A stretch of DNA of 60,629 bases from Blautia sp. (GCA_017463155.1 JAFTPT010000041.1:1-60629); one strand, 5' to 3'. Positions 16,529-26,835 are shown, counted from the stretch's first letter. The notes: generated by a model from the letters alone, not told the origin. Translations and numbers: made by a program.

Positions 16529-17536
16529 TTATACCTGCAGCTCCTTTGGCTCCCCGAGGGTGGCGACCATGACGGCCTTGATGGTGTGCATACGGTTCTC
16601 CGCCTCGTCAAAGACTCTGGACTGCGGGGATTCGAACACCTCGTCCGTGACCTCCATCTCGGTGATCCCGAAACGCTCGCCCATCTCCTTGCCGATCTTT
16701 GTCTTCCAGTCATGGAAGGCCGGCAGGCAGTGAAGGAAGATGGCCTTGTCTCCCGCGTTCTTCATCACATCCATCGTCACCTTGAAGGGCGAAAGCTCGC
16801 GGATCCGTTCCTCCCAGATTTCGTCCGGCTCACCCATGGATACCCAGACGTCCGTGTAGATCACATCGGCGCCTTTGGTGCCTTCCATGACGTTGTCGGT
16901 CAGGGTGATGGTCGCTCCGGACGCGGCCGCGTAGGCACGGCATTCTTCCACAAGGGCCTTGTCGGGGAAGTATTTTTCACTGGTGCAGGCCGTAAAGTCC
17001 ATGCCCAGCTTGCTGCAGACGATCATCAGGGAATTCCCCATATTGTAGCGGGCGTCGCCCATATAGACCAGGTGCAGGCCTTTCAGAGTCCCGAATTCCT
17101 CCCGGATCGTCAGCATATCCGCCAGCATCTGCGTCGGATGGTATTCGTTGGTCAGGCCGTTCCACACCGGCACACCGGCATATCTGGCCAGTTCTTCCAC
17201 GATCTCCTGCCCGTAGCCGCGGTACTCGATGCCGTCATACATACGGCCAAGGACGCGGGCTGTGTCCGCAATGCTTTCTTTTTTGCCGATCTGGGAAACG
17301 GCGGGATCAAGATACGTGCTCCCCATGCCCAGATCATGCGCCGCCACCTCAAAGGAGCAGCGGGTGCGGGTGCTGGTCTTTTCGAAGATCAGCGCGATGT
17401 TCCTGCCGCGGTAGTATTCATGCAGTTCCCCGGCCTTTTTTTTGGCCTTGAGCGCCGCGGCCAGATCCACCATATGAAGGATCTCCTCCGGTGTAAAATC
17501 CTTGAGTGTCAGAAAGTTCCTGCCCTTTAAGTCCAT
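16529..17536 (-). CDS. argF: ornithine carbamoyltransferase
   Basis: A 335-residue enzyme that makes citrulline from ornithine and carbamoyl phosphate. The carbamoyl-phosphate loop [11 protein letters not shown], the [11 protein letters not shown] motif and the ornithine-site HCLPAFHD are all present. Length is normal. No other arginine genes are in view, so the biosynthetic and the catabolic (arcB-type) assignments cannot be separated from context; the catabolic enzyme is also of this length. The start is just after the SPFH gene. Confidence 0.93.
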   Translation of the reverse strand: MDLKGRNFLTLKDFTPEEILHMVDLAAALKAKKKAGELHEYYRGRNIALIFEKTSTRTRCSFEVAAHDLGMGSTYLDPAVSQIGKKESIADTARVLGRMYDGIEYRGYGQEIVEELARYAGVPVWNGLTNEYHPTQMLADMLTIREEFGTLKGLHLVYMGDARYNMGNSLMIVCSKLGMDFTACTSEKYFPDKALVEECRAYAAASGATITLTDNVMEGTKGADVIYTDVWVSMGEPDEIWEERIRELSPFKVTMDVMKNAGDKAIFLHCLPAFHDWKTKIGKEMGERFGITEMEVTDEVFESPQSRVFDEAENRMHTIKAVMVATLGEPKELQV

Positions 17537-17540
17537 CCTG

Positions 17541-18488
17541 TTATGCCTCCTTATCTGTCTCCACGATGCCTTTCAGGGAAGACGCAAGTCCTGCGATCCC
17601 CTGAATGTCGGACGGGATGATGATCTTGGTCGCTTTTCCGTCTGCCGCCTTCGCAAAGGCTTCCAGGCTCTTCAGTGTCAGCACGGCCTCGTCCGCGCCG
17701 GCTTCCCTGATCATGCGGATTCCTTCCGCATTGGCGTTCTGTACCTTAAGGACGGCCTCCGCCTGACCTTCGGCCTCCTTGATCATCTTCTCCTTCTGGG
17801 CCTCCGCACGCAGGATCGCGGCCTGCTTTTCGGCCTCGGCATCCAGGATCGCGGATTCCTTTTTACCTTCGGCCACAAGGATCGCGGAACGCTTCTGGCC
17901 TTCGGCGATCAGGATCGCCTCACGGCGTTCACGCTCGGCCTTCATCTGTTTTTCCATGGCTTCCTGGATGGCCGCCGGCGGAATGATATTCTTCAGCTCC
18001 ACACGGTTGACCTTGATGCCCCAGGGGTCCGTGGCCACGTCCAGGGACGCGCGCATCTTGGTGTTGATGACCTCACGGGAGGTGAGGGTCTCGTCCAGCT
18101 CCATGTCACCGATGATGTTACGGAGTGTTGTCGCCGAAAGATTCTCGATGGCCATGATCGGGTTCTCCACGCCGTAGGCATACAGCTTGGGATCCGTGAT
18201 CTGGAAAAAGATGACCGTGTCGATCTGCATGGTAACGTTATCCTTGGTGATAACGGGCTGCGGCGGGAAATCCACCACCTGCTCCTTCAGGTTCACACGG
18301 CGGGCCACCCGCTCGATGAAGGGCATCTTGAAATGGATGCCGGTCCCCCACGTCGCCTTGTAGGCGCCCAGGCGTTCGAGCACGATGGCGTAGGCCTGCG
18401 GGACCACCTTGATGCAGGAGATCAGGATCAACACTGCCAGGATAATGAGTACGATCAGGAAAATTGCTCCGATTCCGAAACCAGTCAT
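17541..18488 (-). CDS. SPFH/stomatin-type membrane protein
   Basis: A 315-residue protein. The ATG at 18488 follows AAGGAGGATAACTAAC. Residues 5-26 are a single membrane helix. The SPFH (band 7) domain follows, with [34 protein letters not shown] and [19 protein letters not shown]. After residue 190 is a long Ala/Glu/Lys-rich helical region typical of the stomatin-QmcA family. These proteins scaffold membrane microdomains and often pair with NfeD, which here is the gene immediately upstream (1-base gap). Substrate or partner protease is unknown. Confidence 0.92.
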   Translation of the reverse strand: MTGFGIGAIFLIVLIILAVLILISCIKVVPQAYAIVLERLGAYKATWGTGIHFKMPFIERVARRVNLKEQVVDFPPQPVITKDNVTMQIDTVIFFQITDPKLYAYGVENPIMAIENLSATTLRNIIGDMELDETLTSREVINTKMRASLDVATDPWGIKVNRVELKNIIPPAAIQEAMEKQMKAERERREAILIAEGQKRSAILVAEGKKESAILDAEAEKQAAILRAEAQKEKMIKEAEGQAEAVLKVQNANAEGIRMIREAGADEAVLTLKSLEAFAKAADGKATKIIIPSDIQGIAGLASSLKGIVETDKEA

Positions 18489-18489
18489 G

Positions 18490-18930
18490 TTAGTTATCCT
18501 CCTTCTTTTCAACGATCAGCTTGACCCCTTCGACTCTGCAGATCTGCACCACGGACCCCTTCGGGATCCGTACGTCGTCCGTAAGTGACCGGGCCAGCCA
18601 GTCTATATCATTGATATGCACCTTGCCCTGCTGGGCCAGGTTATCAATGTCCTCCGTCACCACCGCCATGGTGCCGATCAGGCTGTCCACATTGGTGGAA
18701 GTGGTTTCGTTCTTCATATGCTTGATCGCAATCGGTCTCGTAAAAATGAGAAGAACCACCGAGACCCCGATGAACAGCAGCAGCTGCGGCACCAGGGATG
18801 CACCCAGGTATGCGGCCAGCGCGGCAACGAGCGCTCCTCCCGCAAACCAGATCGTCGTGAGCCCTGCCGTCATTCCTTCGATGACCAGGAATGCCACCAG
18901 GAGCCCGAGCCATACATAAATGTTGATCAT
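18490..18930 (-). CDS. NfeD-family membrane protein
   Basis: A 146-residue short NfeD. Three or four membrane helices fill residues 1-68 (YVWLGLLVAFLVIEGMTAG and onward); the C-terminal OB-fold domain (80-146) has GKVHINDIDWLAR and the usual GSVVQICRVEGVKLIVEK. Short NfeD proteins lack the Clp-like serine protease domain and act with SPFH proteins in membrane quality control. The gene overlaps the methyltransferase gene by four bases and is followed directly by the SPFH gene. Confidence 0.93.
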   Translation of the reverse strand: MINIYVWLGLLVAFLVIEGMTAGLTTIWFAGGALVAALAAYLGASLVPQLLLFIGVSVVLLIFTRPIAIKHMKNETTSTNVDSLIGTMAVVTEDIDNLAQQGKVHINDIDWLARSLTDDVRIPKGSVVQICRVEGVKLIVEKKEDN

Positions 18931-19724
18931 TTTGCTCCCTCCTTCTGCCTCCTCTGCCGGGAGGCTTCATAGAGCAGGATGCCGCAGGCCATGGCCGCGT
19001 TCAGCGATTCCACCTGCCCGTGCATGGGGATCCGGATCCGCTGGTCCGAAAGCCGGATGGCTTCGTCCGAAAGACCGTTTCCCTCGTTTCCGACCAGGAA
19101 GGCACCCGCTCCCGCGTAATCTTCGCTGTCGTACGGCACGCTCCCTTCGAGACAGGCTGCGTACAGCCGGATGTTTTTTTCCTTCAGAAGTCCGGCGACG
19201 GACCGGACGTCCTCCACATAGACGTAGGGGACGCGGTAGACGGACCCCATCGTCGAACGGATCACCTTGGGATTGGTGATGTCCACGCTTTGGCGGGTCA
19301 GGATGACGCCGGAGATCCCCGCGCCCTCGCCGGTACGCAGGATCGTGCCCGCGTTGCCCGGATCCTGCAGATCCTCAAGGATCACCAGAAGGGGATCCTC
19401 CCCCTGCAGTACGTCCGCAAGGCTCCAGGAAGGCTTGCGGAGCACCGTCAGGATCCCCTGCGGGGTCTGGGTGTCGCTCATCTGCCGGAAAACATTGTCG
19501 GCTACCGTCTCGTAGGCAAGCTGTTCCCGGCTGATCCGCTCCCGGACAGACGTCTCGCGGGCGGCCTCCTCCGTCAGGTACACCTTGTGGATCCAGCTGT
19601 GGGGGGCTTCTTCGAACATCTTGCGGCCTTCCGCCACAAACAGTCCCATGTCCCTGCGTGCCTTCGCCTTCTGGTTCAGCTGTATGATATTTTTGACCTG
19701 TGTATTCGCCAGACTTGTGATCAT
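18927..19724 (-). CDS. TrmH/SpoU-family RNA 2'-O-methyltransferase
   Basis: A 265-residue methyltransferase. The N-terminal substrate-binding region (LFVAEGRKMFEEA) is followed by the SPOUT knot: LVILEDLQDPGNAGTILRTG, VDITNPKVIRSTMGSVYRVP, and a C-terminal SLNAAMACGILLYEASRQR that binds S-adenosylmethionine. Such enzymes modify 23S rRNA or tRNA ribose; the target cannot be fixed from sequence. The ATG at 19724 is chosen over an upstream TTG. It overlaps NfeD by ATGA. Confidence 0.9.
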   Translation of the reverse strand: MITSLANTQVKNIIQLNQKAKARRDMGLFVAEGRKMFEEAPHSWIHKVYLTEEAARETSVRERISREQLAYETVADNVFRQMSDTQTPQGILTVLRKPSWSLADVLQGEDPLLVILEDLQDPGNAGTILRTGEGAGISGVILTRQSVDITNPKVIRSTMGSVYRVPYVYVEDVRSVAGLLKEKNIRLYAACLEGSVPYDSEDYAGAGAFLVGNEGNGLSDEAIRLSDQRIRIPMHGQVESLNAAMACGILLYEASRQRRQKEGAK

Positions 19725-19738
19725 AAAGGTTCCGTAAG

Positions 19739-19774
19739 ACAAAACAGCCCCCGATCAGACCGAGGGCGTTTTGT
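19739..19774 (-). terminator. terminator after pfkA
   Basis: ACAAAACGCCC pairs with GGGCTGTTTTGT around a GC-rich middle. On the minus strand the stem lies just after the pfkA stop and just before the methyltransferase start. The U-tract is part of the stem, so read-through is likely. Confidence 0.55.
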
Positions 19775-19785
19775 AAAATTCAGCG

Positions 19786-20781
19786 TCAGTTGTTTTTCTT
19801 GTAATTGTGGGAAAGAGAATTGCAGACCTCCCACTGGTATTCATCCACACTCTTCTGCATGGCCAGGGCTTCGTTGATATCGAAGTCTACAAAAGCGCCG
19901 TGACGGTATCCCACCACGCGGCAGGATTTGCCCTCCAGCAGAAGATCCACAGCCATGGCGCCCATCATGGAGGCGTACACACGGTCCTTGCAGGTCGGGC
20001 TGCCGCCCCTCTGCATGTGGCCCAGGATAGTCGCCCTGGTCTCGATGCCCGTCGCCGCTTCGATACGCTTGGCCATAGCCTCGGAATGGCCGATACCTTC
20101 CGCATTGACGATGATGTGATGCTTCTTGCCTTTTTTGCGGCTGTCGATGATGTTGTTGATGAGCCTCTGCTCGTCGTAATCGTATTTTTCGGGGATCAGG
20201 ATATCCTCCGCGCCGTTGGCGATACCGCACCACAATGCCAGATAGCCGGCCCTGCGGCCCATGACCTCGATGATGCTGCACCTCTCATGGGAGGTGGAGG
20301 TATCGCGCACCTTGTCGATGGCGTCCATGGCCGTATTGACAGCCGTGTCAAAGCCGATCGTATACTCGGTACAGGCAATATCCAGATCGATCGTTCCCGG
20401 AACGCCGATCGTATTGACACCCAGGTTGGCCAGCTTCTGCGCGCCGGCAAAAGAGCCGTCGCCGCCGATGACCACCAGGCCGTCGATCCCGTGCTTCCTG
20501 CATACTTCCGCGCCCTGTCTCTGACCGTCCTCCGTACGGAACTCCGCACAGCGGGCCGTGTACAGGATCGTGCCGCCCCGTTCGATCGTATCGGAGACGT
20601 CCTTGGCGGTCATGTCCACGATCTCTTCGTTGAGAAGTCCTGCGTAGCCTTTGTATATTCCCTTTACATTCAGTCCCTTGGAAAGGCCTCTCCTGACAAC
20701 GGCACGGATCGCCGCGTTCATGCCCGGCGCGTCGCCGCCGCTTGTCAGCACGCCAATGGTTTTGATCTCTTTTTCTGCCAT
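19786..20781 (-). CDS. pfkA: ATP-dependent 6-phosphofructokinase
   Basis: A 331-residue glycolytic enzyme phosphorylating fructose 6-phosphate. LTSGGDAPGMNAAIRAVVR is the nucleotide loop, GGDGSF has the Gly that marks ATP rather than pyrophosphate dependence, TIDLDIACTEYTIGFDTA holds the catalytic Asp and MGRRAGYLAL the substrate Arg. The start at 20781 follows GGGGGACATATCG and is preferred over an in-frame ATG five codons upstream. It follows dnaE, the standard order in clostridia. Confidence 0.96.
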   Translation of the reverse strand: MAEKEIKTIGVLTSGGDAPGMNAAIRAVVRRGLSKGLNVKGIYKGYAGLLNEEIVDMTAKDVSDTIERGGTILYTARCAEFRTEDGQRQGAEVCRKHGIDGLVVIGGDGSFAGAQKLANLGVNTIGVPGTIDLDIACTEYTIGFDTAVNTAMDAIDKVRDTSTSHERCSIIEVMGRRAGYLALWCGIANGAEDILIPEKYDYDEQRLINNIIDSRKKGKKHHIIVNAEGIGHSEAMAKRIEAATGIETRATILGHMQRGGSPTCKDRVYASMMGAMAVDLLLEGKSCRVVGYRHGAFVDFDINEALAMQKSVDEYQWEVCNSLSHNYKKNN

Positions 20782-20862
20782 CGATATGTCCCCCATACTG
20801 TAAAAAATCCAACAACAAGAGTGTATCTCATTTCGAACGCTTTTTCAATACACATTTGATAA

Positions 20863-23800
20863 TTACAGTGATTTCAGCTTCCTCTGTACGACCCTGACAT
20901 TCTCCTCCCCGTACTTGGCGCGCATGGCCTGCAGCCATTCATCCTCCGCCGTCACGCAGTAGTCGGCGGGAAGCTTTTTCATGGCGCGAACGTCCTTGAG
21001 ATAGACGACCACGATATCCGGCCCCGGCGAAGCCTTCAAATCCAGCAGAAAGCCCTGCTCGGCGCTGCCGTAGGCCTCCCGGTCCGCAAACTGCACCCAG
21101 ATCTCCTGCGGAATGTCCTCAAACCGCCGGAGCTTCTCCAGGATCAGCTTGCTCGGCTTGTCGTCCTCGGCCGAGATCCGCCCCTCGATAAAGACTTTCT
21201 GGTCTTCCTCGAGGAACATCTGCCATTTTTCGTAGTCTCTCGGAAATACCACGATCTCCACCGTCCCGACCAGATCCTCCAACGTCAGGAAAGCCATGAT
21301 CTTGTTCTGCTTGGTGAACTTGATGGTCTTTTCCGTGATCATACCGCCGACGATCGCCTTTCTTCCGTCCTGGACCCGCGGAAGCCCGGTCTCCTCGTCC
21401 GGCTGAAAATCAATGCTCCTGACCGTGGTGATCTTTTCCATGGAATCCCGGAACTTCTCGAGCGGATGGCCGCTCAGGTAGATCCCCAGCACCTCCTTCT
21501 CAAAGGCGAGGATCTGCTCCTTTTCGTATTCGGGGATATCCGGCAGGCGGATCTCGAAATCCTTCTTGTCCTCCTCACTCACGATGTCGAAGAGGCTGAT
21601 CTGGCCGGCCATGGTGTTTTTGCGGTTCTGGTTGGCGCTGTCCACCACCTGCGGATAGATCGCCATCTTCTGCCGCCGGCTGCCCTCCAGGCAGTCCAGC
21701 GCGCCGGCCTTGATAAAGTTCTCGATGGCCCGCTTGTTGACCTGGGCCGAGTTCCGCGTGATGAAATCCTCGAGGGTCTTGTATATGCCGTGGGCCTGCC
21801 GCTCGGCCACGATGCTCTCGATGACCGGACGTCCCACATTTTTGATGGCGGACAGACCGTAGCGGATCGCCCCGTTGTCCACGGAAAACCCGTACAGGCC
21901 CGTGTTGATGTCCGGGGGAAGGATCCGGATGCCCATCTGGCGGCAGACAAGGATGTACTCGGAGACCTTGCTCGGCATTTCGATGACGGACGTCATCAGT
22001 GCCGCCATGAACTCCACCGGATAGTAATACTTCAGATAGGCGGTCTGGTAGGAGACCACCGCGTAGGCCGCTGCGTGGGACTTGTTGAAGGCATATTTGG
22101 CAAAATCCGTCATGTCGTCATAGATCTTGTTGGCGGTCTTTTCGGGAATGCCGTTGGCGATGCAGCCGGGCACCCCTTCCTCCGGATTTCCGTAGACGAA
22201 ATTCCGGCGCTCCTTCTCCATGACGGCGGCTTTTTTCTTGGACATGGCACGCCGCACCAGGTCGCTACGGCCAAGAGTGTAGCCCGCCAGGGACCGGACG
22301 ATCTGCATGACCTGCTCCTGGTACACGATACAGCCGTAGGTCGGCTTCAGGATCGGCTCCAGCTGCGGACAGTCGTACCGGATCGTATCCGGACGGTTCT
22401 TGCCGCGGATATACTGGGGGATAAAGTCCATGGGGCCCGGCCGGTACAGCGAGATCCCGGCGATCACGTCCTCCAGGCTCTGGGGCTTCAGTTCCTTCAT
22501 GAAGCTCTTCATCCCCGCGCTTTCAAGCTGGAAGACGCCGTCCGTACGTCCGGTCCCAAGCGAATCCAGCACCTTTTTGTCATCATAATCGATCTGCTTC
22601 ATATCGAGCACACGCCCGGTATCCCGCTCGATGAGCTTGACCGCGTCCTGGATCACCGTCAGCGTCCGAAGTCCCAGGAAGTCCATCTTGAGAAGCCCAA
22701 GCTCCTCCAGCGTGGTCATCGTAAACTGGGTCGTGATGGAACCATCCTGTGCCCGGGAAAGCGGCACGTATTCATCCACGTCCTTCTGGCTGATGACCAC
22801 GCCCGCCGCATGCATGGAGGTATGCCGCGGGAGGCCTTCCAGGCGCTTGCCCATATCGATCAGCCGCTTTACGTCCTCCTGCTCCTCGTAGGCTTTCCTG
22901 AGCTCGGGGTTCATGGTCAGCGCCTTGTCGATCGTGATGTTCAGCTCCTGAGGGATCATCTTTGCGATCACGTCCACCTGGGCGTAGGGCATGTCGAGCA
23001 CGCGGCCCACATCCCGGATCACGCCCCGGGCGGCCAATGTACCGAAGGTCACGATCTGCACCACCCGGTCCTTGCCGTATTTGCGGACCACGTAGTCGAT
23101 GACCTCCTGCCTCCGTTCGAAGCAGAAATCCACGTCGATATCGGGCATGGATACACGCTCCGGATTCAGGAAGCGTTCAAACAGCAGGTCGTAGCGGATC
23201 GGATCCAGCTGGGTGATGTCGAGGGTGTAAGCCACCAGGGATCCGGCGGCGGACCCGCGTCCCGGCCCCACCATGATGTCGTGCTTGCGGGCATAGTGGA
23301 TAAAGTCCCACACGATCAGGAAATAGTCCACATAGCCCATGTTCCGGATCGTGTCAAGCTCGTAGGTAAGACGCTCGTTAAGCTCCGGCGGGACCGGATC
23401 ATAGCGCTCGGCGAGACCGTCCCGGCACAGCTTGTTCAGGTATTCCCAGCTGGTGTAGCCGTCCGGCACGTCAAACCGGGGCAGCTTGGTCACGCCGAAT
23501 TCGATCTCAACGTGACACCGCTGTCCGATCTTATATGTGTTTTCCAGCGCCTCCAGGGCGTACGGAAACCGCTCTGCCATCTCCTCCGGGGATTTGACAT
23601 AGTACTGCCCGCCCTCGTAGCGCATGCGGTCCTCGTCCTGCAGCTTTTTGCCGGTCTGCAGGCACAGGAGCACGTCGTGGGGCTCCCAGTCCTCCGCATA
23701 GGTGTAATGCACATCGTTGGTGGCCACCAGATCGATGCCGGTCTCCTTGTGCATCCGGAGCAGCTGCTGGTTTACCATCTGCTGCTCGGGGATCCCGTGA

Positions 23801-24330
23801 TCCTGCAGCTCCAGGAAGAAGTTTCCCTTTCCGAAGATCTCCTGATAACGGAGCGCCGCGGCCAGGGCGTCGTCGTACATCCCGCGCTTCAGATAGCGGG
23901 CCACCTCGCCGGCCAGACACGCGCTGAGGGCGATGATCCCCTCGTGGTATTCCCTGAGCACCTCGAGATCCACCCTGGGCTTATAATAAAAGCCCTCCAC
24001 AAAGCCCTTGGAAACGATCTTCATCAGGTTGCTGTAGCCTGTATTGTTTTCGGCCAGAAGCACCAGGTGATAGTAGCGGTCGTCCCCGCTGCCGGCTTCG
24101 CGGTCGAACCGGGATCCCGGAGACACATAGACCTCACAGCCCAGGATCGGATTGATCCCGGCCTCCCTGGCGGCCTTGTAAAAATCGATCACGCCGTACA
24201 TCACGCCGTGGTCGGTGATGGCCGCGCTGTCCATGCCGAGCTCCTTGACCCTCGCCACGTATTCTTTTATCTTGTTGGCACCGTCCAGAAGGCTGTATTC
24301 CGTATGGACATGCAGATGTGTAAAATTCAC
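20863..24330 (-). CDS. dnaE: DNA polymerase III alpha subunit, DnaE type
   Basis: A 1155-residue replicative polymerase. The N-terminal PHP domain starts HLHVHTEYSLLDG. The polymerase core contains GPGRGSAAGSLVAY and the catalytic PDIDVDFCFERR; the fingers region has GIVYQEQ-like CIVYQEQVMQIV. The helix-hairpin-helix and OB-fold regions follow, with VGGMITEKTIKFTKQNKIMA. DnaE is smaller than PolC and in Firmicutes works early on the lagging strand. It is 10 bases after cvfB and ahead of pfkA. Confidence 0.97.
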   Translation of the reverse strand: MNFTHLHVHTEYSLLDGANKIKEYVARVKELGMDSAAITDHGVMYGVIDFYKAAREAGINPILGCEVYVSPGSRFDREAGSGDDRYYHLVLLAENNTGYSNLMKIVSKGFVEGFYYKPRVDLEVLREYHEGIIALSACLAGEVARYLKRGMYDDALAAALRYQEIFGKGNFFLELQDHGIPEQQMVNQQLLRMHKETGIDLVATNDVHYTYAEDWEPHDVLLCLQTGKKLQDEDRMRYEGGQYYVKSPEEMAERFPYALEALENTYKIGQRCHVEIEFGVTKLPRFDVPDGYTSWEYLNKLCRDGLAERYDPVPPELNERLTYELDTIRNMGYVDYFLIVWDFIHYARKHDIMVGPGRGSAAGSLVAYTLDITQLDPIRYDLLFERFLNPERVSMPDIDVDFCFERRQEVIDYVVRKYGKDRVVQIVTFGTLAARGVIRDVGRVLDMPYAQVDVIAKMIPQELNITIDKALTMNPELRKAYEEQEDVKRLIDMGKRLEGLPRHTSMHAAGVVISQKDVDEYVPLSRAQDGSITTQFTMTTLEELGLLKMDFLGLRTLTVIQDAVKLIERDTGRVLDMKQIDYDDKKVLDSLGTGRTDGVFQLESAGMKSFMKELKPQSLEDVIAGISLYRPGPMDFIPQYIRGKNRPDTIRYDCPQLEPILKPTYGCIVYQEQVMQIVRSLAGYTLGRSDLVRRAMSKKKAAVMEKERRNFVYGNPEEGVPGCIANGIPEKTANKIYDDMTDFAKYAFNKSHAAAYAVVSYQTAYLKYYYPVEFMAALMTSVIEMPSKVSEYILVCRQMGIRILPPDINTGLYGFSVDNGAIRYGLSAIKNVGRPVIESIVAERQAHGIYKTLEDFITRNSAQVNKRAIENFIKAGALDCLEGSRRQKMAIYPQVVDSANQNRKNTMAGQISLFDIVSEEDKKDFEIRLPDIPEYEKEQILAFEKEVLGIYLSGHPLEKFRDSMEKITTVRSIDFQPDEETGLPRVQDGRKAIVGGMITEKTIKFTKQNKIMAFLTLEDLVGTVEIVVFPRDYEKWQMFLEEDQKVFIEGRISAEDDKPSKLILEKLRRFEDIPQEIWVQFADREAYGSAEQGFLLDLKASPGPDIVVVYLKDVRAMKKLPADYCVTAEDEWLQAMRAKYGEENVRVVQRKLKSL

Positions 24331-24340
24331 TGTCTTATCC

Positions 24341-25183
24341 TCATTTGCGCAGATAGATGTGGCCGTCCAGGATCTCCGCCTTTCCTTCCTTCATCAGATG
24401 TCCGACAGCCCGTTTGAAGGCATTCTTGGTGAGGCCGAATTCCCTGCGGATCACCTCGGGGGAGGCCTTGTCGTCAAAGGGAAGGACGCCGGCATATTCA
24501 TTGAGGACCTTCTCGACCAGCTCCGCGTCGTCATTGATCTGGAGATAGGCCTTCTGCCGGTCGCTGACCGAAAGCTTCCCGTCCTCCTTGACCTCCGTGA
24601 CCCGGAGAGAAAGGATCTGGCCCGGCGTATAATGCCCCGCGGCTTCACGCTTTGGGATCAGGCCGCTGTACTTGTCCTCCACGGCCACAAACACGCCGAA
24701 ATTACCGCTGATCTCATAGATCCGTCCCTGTACGGTATCGCCCACCTGGTAAGGCGGACGGCTTGCCAGATAATGGTACACCTTCATGGTGGCGCAGAGG
24801 CGGTGGCTCTTGTCCTCGTAGAGGGCGCAGAGCACCTCGTCCCCTTCCCTGACCCGGTACGTCTGCTCGTGGAACGGAAGCAGCAGATCCTTTTCGAGGC
24901 CCCAGTCAAGAAAAGCTCCGATCCTCGTCACCTGCCGGACCGTAAGGACGGCCGTCCCGCCGAGTGTGATCCGTGGCTGTGCCGTCGTGGTGATCAGCCG
25001 GTCTTTTGAATCCTTGTACAGGAAGACCTCCACGGAATCGCCTTCCACGGCTCCGTCCGGGATCTGCTTTTTGGGAAGAAGCACCTGCTCCTCCCGCGGT
25101 GCGCCCGCCTCCTCGGCCAGGTAGGCGCCGAAGTCCACGGTCTTTATGATCGTAAGTGTCTGTTTTTTACCCAGTTCCAGCAT
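24341..25183 (-). CDS. cvfB: CvfB-family S1 RNA-binding protein
   Basis: A 280-residue protein with three S1-type OB domains and a C-terminal winged helix: residues 8-60 (IIKTVDFGAYLAEE), 70-140 (VTRIGAFLDWGLEKDLLLPF), 145-210 (GRIYEISGNFGVFVAVEDKY) and 220-280 (EVIRREFGLTKNAFKRAVG). This order is that of CvfB, an RNA-binding regulator first linked to virulence in Staphylococcus aureus. The gene precedes dnaE by 10 bases, so the two are co-transcribed. Confidence 0.9.
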   Translation of the reverse strand: MLELGKKQTLTIIKTVDFGAYLAEEAGAPREEQVLLPKKQIPDGAVEGDSVEVFLYKDSKDRLITTTAQPRITLGGTAVLTVRQVTRIGAFLDWGLEKDLLLPFHEQTYRVREGDEVLCALYEDKSHRLCATMKVYHYLASRPPYQVGDTVQGRIYEISGNFGVFVAVEDKYSGLIPKREAAGHYTPGQILSLRVTEVKEDGKLSVSDRQKAYLQINDDAELVEKVLNEYAGVLPFDDKASPEVIRREFGLTKNAFKRAVGHLMKEGKAEILDGHIYLRK

Positions 25184-25213
25184 ATTCTCTCCTACTTGCT
25201 CACATAGTTCAAA

Positions 25214-25238
25214 AGAGCCGCTTTAAAAAAGCGGCTCT
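25214..25238. terminator. bidirectional hairpin between araD and cvfB
   Basis: AGAGCCGCTTT (25214-25224) pairs perfectly with AAAGCGGCTCT (25228-25238) around AAA. T-runs on both sides are short but suit termination of araD transcription before cvfB. Confidence 0.8.
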
Positions 25239-25280
25239 CTGTTCTTATCAGGTTCTTGTTCTGCCGCCACGTGGCAGGAA

Positions 25281-25973
25281 TTATTTGTTCTGTCCGTAAT
25301 AAGCGCCGGCGCCATGCTTTCTGTAATAGTGCTTATCCTGCATGGACTGCGGAGCCGGTTTTACGTCCGGATTGATCATCTCGGTCCGGGCCGCCATCTT
25401 GGCAACCTCCTCGAGCACAACGGCGTTGTGGACGGCTTCATGTGCGTCCTTTCCCCAGCTGAAGGGACCGTGGTTCTTGAACAGGACCACCGGTACGGCG
25501 TTATAGTCCCGGCCCTTGAAGTACTCCGCGATCACGATGCCGGTATTCTGCTCGTAGCCCTCGTCGATCTCCTCCTTGGTCAGGTTCCGCACGCAGGGGA
25601 CTTCACCATAGATGTAGTCCGCATGGGTGGTACCGTAGCAGGGGATCGCGCGTCCCGCCTGTGCCCAGCTGGTGGCCCAGGGAGAATGGGTGTGAACGAT
25701 GCCGCCGACCTCGGGAAATGCCTTGTACAGCTCGATGTGGGTCAATGTATCGGAGGAAGGATTGTAGTCACCTTCGACCGTGTTGCCGTTCAGGTCCACG
25801 ACGACCATGTTCTCGGGAGAAAGCTCGTCATACTCAACGCCGCTCGGTTTGATGACGAACAGGCCGGATTCCCGGTCGATCCCGCTGACGTTGCCCCAGG
25901 TAAAGGTGACAAGACCATATTTTGGAAGATCCATATTGGCTTTATAGACTTCTTCTCTCAGTTTTTCAAGCAT
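25281..25973 (-). CDS. araD: L-ribulose-5-phosphate 4-epimerase
   Basis: A 230-residue class II aldolase-fold enzyme that interconverts L-ribulose 5-phosphate and D-xylulose 5-phosphate. [10 protein letters not shown] and [20 protein letters not shown] bind the substrate phosphate; [12 protein letters not shown] gives two zinc-ligand His residues, with a third in the C-terminal [19 protein letters not shown] region. The start follows AAAGGAGAATCGTC. No other arabinose genes are nearby, so it probably serves general pentose or ascorbate flux. Confidence 0.93.
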   Translation of the reverse strand: MLEKLREEVYKANMDLPKYGLVTFTWGNVSGIDRESGLFVIKPSGVEYDELSPENMVVVDLNGNTVEGDYNPSSDTLTHIELYKAFPEVGGIVHTHSPWATSWAQAGRAIPCYGTTHADYIYGEVPCVRNLTKEEIDEGYEQNTGIVIAEYFKGRDYNAVPVVLFKNHGPFSWGKDAHEAVHNAVVLEEVAKMAARTEMINPDVKPAPQSMQDKHYYRKHGAGAYYGQNK

Positions 25974-26095
25974 GACGATTCTCCTTTCGTTGGACAGTAT
26001 TGTCTCTTTTCCTTTTTTATTTTGATTCAAATACCAGAAGGATAATTACGGATCGCTCCGCTCCCCATAATCTTCTAACCTGTATTCTAACACAT

Positions 26096-26809
26096 TCAGG
26101 CCCTGTCTGTAAACTCCGCAACCGCATATGGATCGCCCTTTTTATCGAGAATGGCCACGACGGTCCGGTTATCTTCCCTTCCGATCACCGGGCAGAAAAG
26201 GTCGCCGAGCCTCCCCTGCTGCCTGTACTCCGCCCGGAGCCGGCTGAAGGTATAGCCGTCCGGCAGATAATCCGCGGCAATATGCACATACTGTCCGTTG
26301 TTCACATGATGGTTCGCGTCCAGATGGTGCTTCTGCACCTCGAAGGGTTCACACTCCTGCATGTCTTTTGGGAGGGCGATCTTGCGGGGCAGGTACTCCA
26401 TGTCGAGTTTCTCATCCAGCACGTAGCCCTCCAGGTCCTCCTCCCGCAGCTTCTCGGGAATGCCGGTGGACAGATTCAGGAACGTCCAGAAGGAATTGGC
26501 CCAGGCCAGCCGTTCGCCGTCCTTTGTATCCATCGTAAAGTTGCGGAGCCCGATAAAGCCGTGGAGCTTGTAGGGATAGGTCGCGGTCACGATGGACTCG
26601 CCGTGCTCGGGAAAACGAGCCACGTCGATCTGCCACGCGGACAGGACCCAGACCCGGTTCCGCTTTGCCAGCTCCTGCTGTCCCTGGTTGATGGAATCCG
26701 CCTGGAAGGTGCAGCAGTCCTGAAAATAATCCAGGATTCCCGGCAGGGTCAATCGTCCGTTCTCCCCCGCCTCGCTGAACCGTACCCGGCTCTCAAATGT
26801 ATATGGCAT
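26096..26809 (-). CDS. acyl-ACP thioesterase
   Basis: A 237-residue double hot-dog protein that releases fatty acids from acyl carrier protein. The N-terminal hot dog has GILDYFQDCCTFQADSI; WVLSAWQIDVARFPEHGES and NFTMDTKDGERLAWANSFWT are family-typical. The second hot dog has HHLDANHHVNNGQYVHIA, which carries the Asp/Asn/His catalytic group of plant FatA/FatB-like bacterial thioesterases. The start follows AAAAGGAGAG. It comes 27 bases after the Cys-rich gene. Confidence 0.9.
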   Translation of the reverse strand: MPYTFESRVRFSEAGENGRLTLPGILDYFQDCCTFQADSINQGQQELAKRNRVWVLSAWQIDVARFPEHGESIVTATYPYKLHGFIGLRNFTMDTKDGERLAWANSFWTFLNLSTGIPEKLREEDLEGYVLDEKLDMEYLPRKIALPKDMQECEPFEVQKHHLDANHHVNNGQYVHIAADYLPDGYTFSRLRAEYRQQGRLGDLFCPVIGREDNRTVVAILDKKGDPYAVAEFTDRA

Positions 26810-26835
26810 GTTGTTTTCTCTCCTTTTCCTGCCGG

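Noticed and set aside
16471-16713. N-terminal extension of the DUF6145-like frame
   Set aside because: The 81 extra codons overlap argF and are Arg/Ser/Pro-rich, a shadow of that gene.
21466-24417. 983-codon open frame on the plus strand
   Set aside because: It is antisense to dnaE, arises from the GC-rich third-position bias of that gene, and has a His/Leu/Asp-rich composition without any family motif.
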